Below are positions 29,333 to 39,503 of a stretch of 64,000 nt of DNA, in pieces (the stretch's first letter is position 1; each line of letters begins with the position of its first letter). The notes beneath the pieces were generated by a model that saw only the letters and a list, made by a program, of their open reading frames with translations, made no database searches and was not told the origin of the DNA. The DNA lies in contig OX442315.1 of NCBI GenBank assembly GCA_949358305.1, positions 2,232,001 to 2,296,000 on the forward strand, written 5' to 3'. The position numbers and the translations under genes are program-made. The DNA is from Strigamia acuminata. Taxonomy: Eukaryota; Arthropoda; Chilopoda; Geophilomorpha; Linotaeniidae.

Positions 29333-30151
29333 GTTGCGCTTCTTGCTCTTGCTTCGAGAGCGTTGAAAAGAAGCCGAGGCCTGGGGTTGATTGCGATCCT
29401 CCCGCCGTGGATGGGGACACTTGTTCGCGTAGTGGCCCATCTCAATACAGTTGAAACATTTAATTTCCGATAACGGTCGACGAGGACGAGAATTCTTCCG
29501 GGATTGTTGGCCTTTTACAGACGAATGCACAGAAGACGAGTGTACATTATGTAATCCCATCGGCTTTAATCGTAGATATTCAGCAATCAACTGTTCAGCA
29601 ACCTTGGTCGGTGTGAATTCTGGATCGGGCCAATGATATATGGCGAACGTTGCTTGAGCGTATTCGGGCGGGAGTCGGTTGAGGTATTGATATGCATGAT
29701 GATCGGGTGTCGTAACTTCTTTGATATCTGCCAATTGACGGACGAAGTGATCCACTCGATTGATAAAATCCTGCATTTCCTCATTGGGTTCTAGATGTAG
29801 GGTCAAGAACTCAGACCGTAATGCCGCCCGTCGTGCCCGCGAACTAGGCGCGTACGCTTTAGCCAGGACGTCCCATGCCTGTTTGGGAGTATCACAATTG
29901 TCCAGGGCTGAACGTTTCGGTTCGCTGACATACATGTAGATGTGTCCGAGAGCTTTGTCCTTTTTAACCATGTAACGTTCTTTTTCTTTGTCCGTTAAAG
30001 TCAAAAGATGATCGGCCTCCTTCTCTTCCGTTACATGCCTCCAAAGGCCCTCGGATTTCAAAAGCATCCGCATCGCTCTCTGCCAGGGCTCGTAATTCCC
30101 AACAGAGAGGATGGGAATCCTGCTGACCGTCGTTTCCGTTGTCTTTTGCAT
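29333..30151 (-). CDS. Copia Gag of element E
   Basis: ATG at 30151. UBN2-type Gag with VGNYEPWQRAM and LPPEYAQATFAIYHWP, a CCHC knuckle CFNCIEMGHYANKC, and a basic Arg/Ser/Lys tail ending KKRN at 29333. It is closely similar to B1 gag along its whole length. The frame runs on to 29129 only as out-of-frame RT sequence. Unlike H gag it has no internal stop. It would supply capsid; with no protease in the element, processing would need help from another Copia. Confidence 0.85.
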
Positions 30152-31222
30152 CGTTGCGAAGATTCAGCGCACCACGCAAAACACACGGACTCAGGAAATG
30201 GTATAACGGCGATCGAAGCACTTCACTAAGGCACAAAAAGGTGTGGACGAATGTTTGTTCACACAAAATCGTTGCACTATTCACTAAATTACCTCCCACG
30301 TGGTTCAAAGCGGATATCACCAGAAGGGGAGCCGATGCTACAATCGGCTGAGAACCTAAAGCAAGTGTCCCCCTAGCTTCCTTTATAGCCACCTGGGGCT
30401 GCGGGAGTGCTAGGTGGCGCAGGGCTCAGCCTTGCTTTAGAATACGAACACCGCTTGGACAGACTTGTCCGTAGGGCAGTGTCGATGCTAAAGGATCCCT
30501 TCCAAAATACCCACTTAAAACTAACAATATAATAAACGACAGGAAGGAGAAATAGATGAATCCCCCGTGGAAGGTCACACGGGCTCGCGGCAAAGCACGA
30601 GACGGGTTTTCTCGAAAAACCCGCTAGAAAAGCGCAATTCGGCTTCGAAAAACCGAATTCTTCTCGATTAAATCGAGGCTCTTCACTTAAAGCGTTGAAA
30701 ACGTCGTAATAATCAAAAATCGGCGATACTACATGCACGCAGGGGTGCATGAAGCGAGAATCGTCTCGTTTCTCGTTGTAAAACGTCTCGTCGACGTTGT
30801 CGCAAAAGAAAATCGTCGAAATTCTGAAAAATACAAAAATTCGCCTCGAAATTTGCGAGACCGCACAATTTCGGACGAAATTAGCCGGAGAGTCGTGTGG
30901 TGTGCAGTACAAACTGCCTGGGAACGTCGTTGACACGTTGTCGACGTTCAAAACGCGAAAATCCAGCTCGAAAATGACGAAAAATCTGAAAATGTTAATT
31001 CGCCGCAAAATTCGCGAAATTCGCGGAATAATTAACGTAAATAATCGGTGTACAACGTCGTCGGAACGTTGTAGCAATCCAGGGTTGATCTCGAGGCGTG
31101 AAATGTCTCGAAAAAGGCGAAAATCGGCGCGAATACCTGGAAATACAAAAATTGCCGCGAAAATCGCGAAAAAACGCAAATTTTCGACAGCGGTTAGTGG
31201 AAATAAAGCGTGCAGAGGATTA
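30152..31222 (-). other. Element E 5' leader with three CG-rich modules
   Basis: About 1.07 kb between primer site and gag. On the minus strand three modules each show a CGCGAATTTCGCG-like stretch and a pyrimidine run ending TTTTTCAG, TTTTCAG or TTTCCAG, as in H and B1. A 325-codon frame (31350-30373) crosses LTR and leader but begins with TTG, not ATG; I do not call it. Confidence 0.6.
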
Positions 31223-31240
31223 AACCATCCTCTGCTACCA
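31223..31240 (-). other. Primer-binding site, initiator tRNA-Met (element E)
   Basis: Minus strand TGGTAGCAGAGGATGGTT, 2 nt from the LTR end. Same primer as H and B1. Confidence 0.85.
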
Positions 31241-31242
31241 AT

Positions 31243-31779
31243 TGTAGGTCGGTAGCAGAGGAAAAACAACCAAAAATGCTCGAAATCTCGGGCGCAAATG
31301 AGCAAAAACGCGTCGTACGCCTCGTACGCGCGTATGGGCGACTTCGGCAATAATGAGCGGACGAAACGGCCGCGAAACCTCGCTTATATGCCGGGAATTA
31401 AACGTACAAGTGCTTAAAAACATAAAAGCAATTTAATCAAAGGAAAATACTCACATACAAGTGGGAAAACATATGAAAAACCATGAGGCGAGAGCCAGGC
31501 GCTGGTCGCCGCCATCTTGGAAAAGCAAGTGATACAAGAACGACACCTGGTGTCGTGAATTGGAATTATATAATCAAATAAATTGAGAATTAATAGGAAA
31601 CACTGGACACAGCATGATACTGTGTGTTAAACAGTAATAAACAAATGTAAAATAGCTAAATAAACAAATATCATCGGATATAAATAAAAACGAGATAAAT
31701 ACATCGGAGTTAAATAATTAACCAATAAGAATATGATTTTATGTCACATCGACATAACTGGCGGTCCTATAGACCAACA
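31243..31779 (-). repeat. 5' LTR of element E
   Basis: The minus strand starts TGTTGGTCTATAGG at 31779 and ends CCGACCTACA at 31243; 537 bp. It is homologous to the F LTR along its length, including the CCAAGATGGCGGCG motif and a catataagc box. It abuts BEL coding sequence at 31780. Confidence 0.85.
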
Positions 31780-33618
31780 AATCCACCAATTAAGTTCTGG
31801 ACAGACTCACAAATCTGCCTCCACTGGATCACCAACACGGGAAAAAGAGCGCCTACATTCATCAACAACCGAGTCATCGAGATCCGAGAGAAGTCCAACA
31901 TCGAAATGTGGCGACACATTGCTGGCGTAGACAACCCAGCAGACCGACTGACCCGAGGTTTGAACGCCGACGAACTCATCGCCGACCAACTCTGGTGGAA
32001 GGGACCGACGTGGCTCGAGAGAGATGAAGCGGAATGGCCAGACAGCAAAATAGAGTTCACAGACAGCGAGGACGAGCAGACCGAACCCGTCCATATCGAA
32101 GCGTCGCAGATGAACTGCATCGAAATTAATATTGCCAAATTTAGCTCTTTCCAGAAATTATATCGAGTTAGGGGATGGATCAACCGTTTCATTCACAACA
32201 CTCGATGTGGAAAGCAAAAAGACAATCGTCAAGAGGGCCCGCTGACCGCAGACGAATTACAGCAGGCGCAACTCGATTTAATCATCACTGCCCAACATCA
32301 ATTTTACGGTGCGGAGATGAAGAGGTTGAGCGAACAAAAACCCCTGCCAACAGGATCCAAACTACGAGATTTGAATTTGTTTGTCGACCAACAGGGTGTA
32401 CTTCGCTTAAAAACCAGACTACAAAACTCACACGATTTCAACACAAGCATAAAACCAATTGTTTTGCCGCCAAAAGACATTTTGACTAATTTGATTTTGC
32501 TTTTTTGCCATTCCCGAGTCCTCCACTGCGGATTGACAGCCACACTAGCCTACTTTCGGAAGAAATATTGGACTTCATCAGCTAGGAGGACTTTGAAATC
32601 ACTTTTGGCCAAATGCGTAACTTGCAAGCGTGTGCACGGAAAACTGATGTCAGAAGTCCCAGGTCAACTCCCCTCAGACAGAATTTCGCGATGCCAACCA
32701 TTTGCCGTGACAGGAGTAGACTTTGCGGGACCCATTCTCATCCGAGGAAAAAAGACAAAAGCATACATTGCTTTATTTACTTGCGCAACCATTAGAGCCG
32801 TGCATTTAGAATTGGTGCCATCATTGAACACCGAGGACTTCATCGGCGCGTTTGAACGATTTATTAGCCGTAGAGGGATTCCACACACCATCTACAGCGA
32901 TAATGGCACAACATTCCGACGAACGGACCGAGAATTGGCTGCACTACTCATAGGATCTAAGGACCATGAACTGAAAAACTATTTTTCTGAAAAAGGGATA
33001 AATTGGAAATTTATTGTGGAACACGCTCCGTGGTGGGGTGGATTTTGGGAGAGGATGGTCAAGACAGTGAAAAATTGTTTGAAAAAAATTATTGGACCAG
33101 CCTCGCTCAATTTCTTCCAACTCGGAACGTTTCTTACACAAGTTGAGGCCGTAGTGAATGCACGTCCCATAACCTACATTTATGAGACACCTGATGAGCC
33201 TCTTCCTCTCACACCAGCCCATTTTTTCACGGGCAAACGATTGACCACCCTACCAGACTCTGCTTATTCAACATTGCAACCAACTCAAATTGAATTTGTT
33301 AAGCAGTGGAAACACCGTCAGAAAATTTTGATGGCTTTTTGGATGAGGTGGAGTTGTGAATACCCTGTGGAACTTAAAACTCAATCTTCTCGTGCTAACA
33401 GAGTGGACATTCGTGTCAATGACGTCGTTTTGATCGAGGAATTGTTTAAACCTCGATTGAAGTGGAAGTTGGCTCGAGTGACCGATGTACGATTGGGTCG
33501 AGATGGAAAGATCCGCTCTTGCGAGCTTATTACTAAGGATGGCATCAAAATGAGACGTCCAATTCAACGCCTTGTAAATTTGGAGGTGACTCCATCCAAT
33601 TCGCCCGCGGGATTGTGA
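31780..33618 (+). pseudogene. BEL/Pao Pol fragment: RNase H end, integrase, DUF5641
   Basis: Opens at the BEL RNase H motif FWTDSQICLHWI and includes VDNPADRLTRG. It continues through the integrase zinc-binding domain (H-H then CVTCKRVHG), the DDE core (GVDFAGPI, YSDNGTTF, and WWGGFWERMVK with the catalytic Glu), and a DUF5641-type C-terminus (KLARVTDVRLGRDG, RPIQRLVNLE). Ends TGA at 33618. The frame is open but the Gag, protease, RT and most of RNase H are missing on the left, where the E LTR begins. The first 13 codons of the larger open frame at 31741 are LTR sequence. Opposite strand to the BEL part of H. Confidence 0.9.
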
Positions 33619-33884
33619 AAACTGACCGTTTTACATGTGCTATTTTTCTCATTTTCTAATTTCCTTCACTTTCCCTTTAATCAGTTATTTTATTGTATTT
33701 TATTTCGTTCTATTTTTGTGTTATCTATTTTAAATATTGTATTCAATATTTGTATTTTGTTTGATTTGATTTGGCTTTATAATATTTAGTATTACTAACC
33801 TTTATTTTATATTTAGATAATAATTAAATGTTATATTTTATTTCTCATTTGCACTAGTTTTGGCCTCAGCCCCCAACTTTGGAA
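33619..33884 (+). other. BEL 3' untranslated region
   Basis: AT-rich non-coding stretch ending ctcagcccccaactttggaa before a possible LTR start. No gene seen. Confidence 0.6.
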
Positions 33885-34231
33885 TGTGGCTGGGGCAATA
33901 AAGTTAGGAGTGTTTGCTCCAATGGGAGCTTCTTTGTATATACTGTATGTTTTCAGAGGGTAATAAAAGAGTCACCCTAGTGTACATTACATCTGCAAGC
34001 TGAATAGTCGTGTTTTTTCAACTCTCTACACCATTTTTGACATTTATATTTCATCACACCTTCAGAACAATAATTTATAATCACAGATTTTAGAACACGT
34101 GAATTGTAGCATTAGCTGGAGGCAATTAAAGCGTGGACTAATAGAGATTGAAGTAATAAGTAAAATTTTTGTTTAATTACTTTGATATGTTTGATTATTT
34201 GTTCTGTTAACACCGTGTTCGGATTCCAACA
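33885..34231 (+). repeat. Candidate 3' LTR of the BEL element
   Basis: Starts TGTGGCTGGGGCAATAAAG after the BEL pol, contains AATAAA and AATAAAAG signals, and could end at GGATTCCAACA (34231). There is no second copy in the window, so both ends are inferred from TG...CA and position. Confidence 0.5.
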
Positions 34232-34563
34232 ATCCGCGACCGTCACGGCCGTCATTCGAATTGTAGAGCAAATTTTACTTGAGATTTGTTAGTCAGCATC
34301 CACTTCAAATCGGCGGGAAAGAGCGTAATCAAATTATGTTGGTTTTTCGTCGCATCGGACAACTTGTTTAAAAGCTCATCGACAAAGCGATCTGGTCGAC
34401 AAGACGGCGTCTTGTCGACGCCGACCTGTCTTGTCGACGCCGACAAACTATTAATTTTAATGTTTTTTTTCAATATTTTTTCCAATATTTTTTTTAATTT
34501 ATTTTCCAAAACGCATAGTGTCGTCAGCGGACCTCACTGCCGACCACTGCGCGTCTGCAAGTC
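34232..34563. other. Non-coding stretch with a duplicated CTTGTCGACGCCGAC
   Basis: No gene. A short direct repeat cttgtcgacgccgac occurs twice at about 34410-34445, next to an inverted form (gtcgacaagacgg). A poly-T-rich tract follows. Confidence 0.4.
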
Positions 34564-34565
34564 GC

Positions 34566-34703
34566 CCCTGCAACCGCGTGCAATTTGCTCGTACGACCGC
34601 GTGCAATTTGCTCGTACCACCGCGTGCACGTCGCTCGTACGACCGCGGGCACGTCGCTCGTGCGACCGCGTGCACGTCACTCGTGCGACCACGTGCAGAT
34701 TGC
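34566..34703 (+). repeat. 23-bp tandem array, about six copies
   Basis: Units of the form ctcgtacgaccgcgtgcaat plus 3 bases, with divergence between copies (gcacgtcg in place of gcaatttg in later units). Because 23 is not a multiple of 3, it is unlikely to be a protein repeat. Confidence 0.8.
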
Positions 34704-35339
34704 GCAGTAGTCGGCGGTGAAGTCGTTGTTGCGGTCAGTCAACAGGAACAGAGAAGAACTGAGATGTGGCGATTTGAAACTCCCGCCAACAAACTCAAAC
34801 GATCGTATAGTGAAATTCGTACGTGTACCTGTGTGATGATTACAAATCAGTATTTATCAATGTTCACAATAGATGGCGCTGTTTAATAAACGCGCGTAAT
34901 TTCAAAACTCGATGAAACTAAAAAGTGTAATAAATAATTATTTAGACACGGTGAATAAAATATAACTATTTTATTCGACATATACTAAGTATTAATTACT
35001 TGATGATGTTGATTCTGTTGAATCAATATCCACGCTACTTACCTGTCGAAGGGAACCAACTGGACCCTTCCGGACCCCAACTGGGCCCATCTGGACATAG
35101 TCATATATTAGGTCCGGACTAGTGACCCACGAATCCGCCGATTCGTATACTGATTGGCTGTCGCCAATCTAGTAGTTCTACAGAACTATATAAGCATCAG
35201 TTTTTCACCCTCTCATCCCCCTGGCTTGATAACTGTAAATGTCTGTAATTGAATTGTTGTTATCGTTTGATTTCACTTTCTTATCGACACATCAGGCCAC
35301 CTCAGCTCTCCACAATCGGTATTCATTACTATTGTTATT
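34704..35339. other. Unassigned sequence with a possible promoter
   Basis: No gene seen. An AGATGGCGCTGT motif lies at about 34871, and actatataagcatcagt at about 35185-35201 resembles the TATA region of an LTR, so this may be an old solo LTR, but I find no matching partner. Confidence 0.3.
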
Positions 35340-36120
35340 GTTGTTGTAGGGCCTTTTCGGGAAGGCTAACTCCGGTAATAGACATGTTTCACACATGAAA
35401 TGGCCCCGTAACGTTAGCCAGCTGTTCTACGGGACAGTAGGATTTCGTACGGTGGCTTAATATAACGGTCGTATACAGTACGACCTTGCTAAATGAAAGT
35501 AGGTCCCTCAGCTAACTGGCCTCAGTCCGCTGCAGGATGGCTGTTGTAAAAGCCCTCGCAGGTTCCCGTCTTTCTACGATTGGTCCTTCCGCTCGTTAAA
35601 AGTCGGTAAAGGCCTAATGCACAGGTGACACGCCGGGTTGGTAGCCCGTGAGTAATATCTTCAAGATATTGCGAGAAACAACTACCTGGATAATGGTAAT
35701 CCAACGGCAGTGGCCAAGTAATATTTTACCCGGTGCTCGATCAGTGGATCCCGCCATCGTAAGGCATGCTGGCGGATGGAGGAGTCAAATCCTCCCGCGA
35801 TGGTTCTCTCGACCGTCGTGACGGTCCCCGCCCCATCGTACCCTCCGGGTTAGTAACCTGTGAACGATATATAAAATATATCGTGTTAAGCAAATTACTC
35901 GGGCATTGGTAATCCTGTATTGGCAATATCTTTTAAACCCGGTAAGTCCATAGAAATGTTTACCTGGTGGTTGGTACCACCGATAGCGAGTTAAAGCACA
36001 CAATTAAATACTCGGCGCCTGATCACGAGATCTTGTCGTCGTAAGGCATGCTGGCGGATGGAGTCTCAACAACTCCCGCGACGTTCTCTCAATTGTCGTG
36101 ACGGTCCCCGCCCAATTAAT
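35340..36120. repeat. Duplicated hairpin-bearing segment of unknown class
   Basis: Two copies, about 280 bp apart, of taaggcatgctggcggatgg followed by gtcgtgacggtccccgccc (35760-35832 and 36041-36111). Each is preceded by a gggtt-gtaacc-type block with an AT hairpin (aatatcttcaagatatt; cgatatataaaatatatcg). No coding frame of note. Not recognised. Confidence 0.55.
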
Positions 36121-36470
36121 ATTTATACCACAATTCATTTGTTGTATTCCACTAATTACTTTACTTTTATTCATTTGGAACATGGAATATTCTGCTGAAT
36201 ATTCCTACTTATGCGAAGGACTCTTCGCATTTTTAGATACTCGAGCTGCGGACCAAATACGTCTCCGTAGCGATATTTGTGACAATGCCGCAAGTCAGCC
36301 GTATCCCTCTGGCTTCGCCCGGATCCTCAACCAGTTGATGCCGCCCGTTTACACGCGTCAAGAACCCATCTTTGTTATTGTTAATATTTAGTAATAAATA
36401 TGTTATGTCACACTAAAACTGTAAGTTATTTCTATTCGATCACGTGCCATGTTTGTAAAGACTTCCGTAG
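36121..36470. other. Unassigned sequence left of element D
   Basis: No supported gene. It is the left flank of D; the right flank continues at 44864 into the LTR end of element B, so part of it may be the 5' LTR of B. I could not find a matching 3' LTR to prove this. Confidence 0.4.
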
Positions 36471-37042
36471 TGTCACGTGTACGAACCGTGCCAATTGATG
36501 CGCGATTCGTAGCACGTAATTCGAATCATTATTAGGTTAAATGTTGCTAAATTTCGGCCACAGATGGCGCTGACGGCTTGGACTCCGTCATCGCCATGTG
36601 ATGGACCGATCAATTCAATTATGGGGTTTATGGCAGATTTGCTATAAATAAGGAGCCCGCACTAAGACAGGTCTCTAATCACTTTTGCTTTTCAGAACTA
36701 GAGAGTCTGATGTCGCCTCAATAAAGAGCGCGGCTGATGACTATAAAACCAATTTAATTACATCGCAATTAAGTTATCACACAGTAGTTCATAACCCAAT
36801 TAATAAAGGTTGTACATTTGACAAATGTAAGAAGTGACAATTTATCCAAAATAACATTCTGACCTGTTGAGAATAAATGTATCTGAATTTATAAGGGATC
36901 GAACAAACTTTGTTTGTCCGGTCAAATAAATCTGAATTGAATTTAAAGCATAAATGAATCTCATTCTTTCCTTTCACACTCACTAAACCCCAATTAAACA
37001 TAGTTGCGTGGAGACCTGATTAGGCCCGGATTCCACGTAACA
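36471..37042 (+). repeat. 5' LTR of Gypsy D
   Basis: Starts TGTCACGTGTACG and ends CCACGTAACA. TATAAATA at 36643-36650 precedes a likely start in agcccgcactaagac. CCACAGATGGCGCTGACG at about 36559 is an insulator-like motif. Matches 44288-44859. Confidence 0.93.
36643..36650 (+). promoter_or_regulatory. TATA box of Gypsy D LTR
   Basis: TATAAATA, repeated at the same place in the 3' LTR (44460-44467). Likely core promoter for the D genomic RNA. Confidence 0.6.
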
Positions 37043-37044
37043 AA

Positions 37045-37977
37045 TGGTGGAGATCGCGGTTCTTTCCCCGGGACCAAAAATTAGAATAAAAAACCCCGAA
37101 ATTAGAGTTAAAAATCATTAAAATTGTAAAATCTAGAGTAAAATGAGTGAAATTGGAATTAAAATCACATAAAATTGGCAAATTTAGCTTAAAAATAGCT
37201 TTGAAATCATATAAAATTTAGAGAGATCCCAACCTAATTTGAATATGAGTGAGTCATTTGTGAAATTGATAGGAATGTGAGAGTGAGTCATTGCTAAAGA
37301 ATAAATAGGTCAATTAGATTGAAAATTGGCAAGATTAAAAAAATAAAATAAAATAGAATAGAAGCTTTGAAGGTTTAAATTGGATAAATTTGCATTTGAG
37401 TATTATTTATTGTGATATTTGACTTTTAATTGAATTGATATAGTATTATTGATTGAACTTTGATAAAATTAAATGAAAGTGTATAGTAATGAAGAATTTA
37501 ATTGTGAATGTAAGATAAAATTGAATAATAATAGAGAATATATTGTTTATATTTATTAATGAATTTATTTTCTTTCCAGAGCATTTTTGTAAAGTGTTAT
37601 TAATAAGAAGTTTTTCCTTGAATAGTTTTGATGAAATTTTGTAATTATGACCGTGAAAATGAATTGTTTTTGATATTTTTGTAAAAAATGATGACCGTGA
37701 AAGTGTTTTTTTTTTTTTCCTTGAATTCTTTTGTGGAAATTTTGAGATTTGATTGTGAAGATTGAATTGTTCTAGTATTTTGAAATATTTCTGTGAAAAT
37801 TGAAGTGTTTAATCACTGATTTATTTTTCAGAAAGTGAAAAGTGTTCTGTGTGCTAAAGAGTTATAGTGTTATTTATAACTGGAAAAGTGAATTAAAAGT
37901 GCTTCAAGTCAAAGGATTGTGTCTTCGAATTTAATTATTTAACAATTGCGGAATCCAAACGTTATAACTTTTCACAA
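37045..37977 (+). other. Gypsy D primer-binding site and leader
   Basis: TGGTGGAGATCGCGGTTC at 37045-37062, 2 nt after the LTR; the tRNA is not identified. The AT-rich leader has two acceptor-like sequences, tttctttccag (AG at 37578-37579) and ttatttttcag (AG at 37830-37831). Element C has a comparable pair. Confidence 0.65.
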
Positions 37978-39432
37978 GTGGTAACGGATTATTTGTTTTC
38001 ATCAAAAGATCCGGGAGCACTTGAATCACTGGATGATAAGGTGACTGACCGGAAAAAGAGATCAAAATCCAAAGGAGAAGAAAAAATTCAAAAAAGGGAA
38101 GATTTTGAAACCCCGGAACAGCGCCATAAAAGAATAATCGATCCAAGTGTGTACAATTTGTTGTTGCCTGACGAAGCTACGGAATTAGGCAATCTCCTGG
38201 ATAAAGTGCAAGCAAATTTGGACGACGCATTTGAGGACGCAACTGACAATATTGAGGACCAAAAGGAATTAATTCAACCAATATTGGCAATTAAAAACGA
38301 ACAATTTCCAGATAATATGGCAAATGCTTCACCAGAACTAGTAGCAATACAGACGGTATTACAAAATTTAGTGGTCAATAGAAGAAATCCAGTTGACTTT
38401 GATCCGGCTACAGGGAATATTGACACATGGTTGATCGGATATGAAGATACGATCGCCGATGACACTGAAAGGATTAAACATCTGTCAATTGTGCTGAAAT
38501 CCTCCGCATCATCGTGGTATCTAGATCAACTTCCACAACATCCGACTAGAACATGGAGTCAATGGAAAGATGCGTTGAAGGCAAAATTCAGGCGACAAAT
38601 AACAACAATTTTGTCGAAATTACAGGCAATGCAGCACAAAGATGGGACAGCAATGGAACATATGCAGAAAATATTAAAAGAATGTTCTTTTGCGAGACCA
38701 GCATTTACTGAAGAACAAAAGATATTTCATGTGTTTCAAGGACTTAAAAAGGTGACTAGAGATAAATTAGTAGTCAATTTTCCAAAGACATTGGATCAGT
38801 TAACATCTCAACTTGGACTATTGGAAGCTCATGCATTCAGCGAGGATCCTGCAGAAGTTTTGCTAACCCTACTGCAAAAAGCTGTTGATACAACAGGCGA
38901 GGTGAAACCAAGTTTGTTAGTTGAACCGAGCGACGTCAATAAATCAAAAGACGAGTTGTTAGCAGAGGTCAAAGTGCTAAGGCAACAGCAGCAGTTTGGG
39001 GAAGTTCAATATGCAGAGGTTACTCCAGTCTTCTATCAAAATCAATGGTATACACCACATCCAAACCAGGCCCAGTTCTACAATAGAGGTAACTTTAGAG
39101 GACGATCTGGACAACAACGTGGATGGTGGAATGACAATAATAGGAACCAAGGAAGAGGATGGAGTGACAATAGAGGTCAAAACAGAGGTAATTGGAGTAA
39201 TCAGTGGAATAACTCAGGTCAAGGATTCCAACAGCAAAATCCACAACAGCAGTGGAATCCACCACAACAGCAATGGAATCCACCACAAGGACAAAGACCA
39301 CAGGGGAATCCAAATAACCAAGGCCATCCTAAAAATCCAAATTATAAAGGTAAAAATTTCATTGAAAATTACCAAGGCCGAGGTCAACGAGGAGCCCCAC
39401 GTGGTGGACCGCCTAATGCATCGGGAAACTAG
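37978..39432 (+). CDS. Gypsy D Gag
   Basis: The frame is open from 37897, but the first ATG is at 38317. The 5' part has no ATG; the frame as given starts at a GTG. The core (about 125-330) is a retrotransposon Gag domain (GNIDTWLIGYEDT, ASSWYLDQLPQHPTRTWSQWKDALKAKF). The C-terminal third is rich in Arg, Gly, Asn and Gln (RGNFRGRSGQQRGWW) and has no CCHC knuckle, so RNA binding probably relies on RGG-type sequence. It ends GGA AAC TAG, with a slippery heptamer. Paired with a homologous Gag in C. Confidence 0.88.
   Translation: MVTDYLFSSKDPGALESLDDKVTDRKKRSKSKGEEKIQKREDFETPEQRHKRIIDPSVYNLLLPDEATELGNLLDKVQANLDDAFEDATDNIEDQKELIQPILAIKNEQFPDNMANASPELVAIQTVLQNLVVNRRNPVDFDPATGNIDTWLIGYEDTIADDTERIKHLSIVLKSSASSWYLDQLPQHPTRTWSQWKDALKAKFRRQITTILSKLQAMQHKDGTAMEHMQKILKECSFARPAFTEEQKIFHVFQGLKKVTRDKLVVNFPKTLDQLTSQLGLLEAHAFSEDPAEVLLTLLQKAVDTTGEVKPSLLVEPSDVNKSKDELLAEVKVLRQQQQFGEVQYAEVTPVFYQNQWYTPHPNQAQFYNRGNFRGRSGQQRGWWNDNNRNQGRGWSDNRGQNRGNWSNQWNNSGQGFQQQNPQQQWNPPQQQWNPPQGQRPQGNPNNQGHPKNPNYKGKNFIENYQGRGQRGAPRGGPPNASGN
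39423..39429 (+). promoter_or_regulatory. -1 frameshift heptamer of Gypsy D
   Basis: G GGA AAC in gag phase, directly followed by the gag stop TAG. The -1 frame from here is open into pol. It is a canonical retroviral-type slippery sequence. Confidence 0.75.
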
Positions 39433-39503
39433 AATGGCCACAAAGACGAAATAACAAGAAGAAAAGAAGAAAGAGAAAATTAGAAATCATCGAGTTACAC
39501 GCT

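Noticed and set aside
34566-34703. CRISPR-like array
   Set aside because: Units are contiguous with no unique spacers, and the sequence context is eukaryotic. It is a minisatellite.
34232-36470. Host gene between BEL and Gypsy D
   Set aside because: Only short frames without domains; sequence is repetitive or AT-rich.
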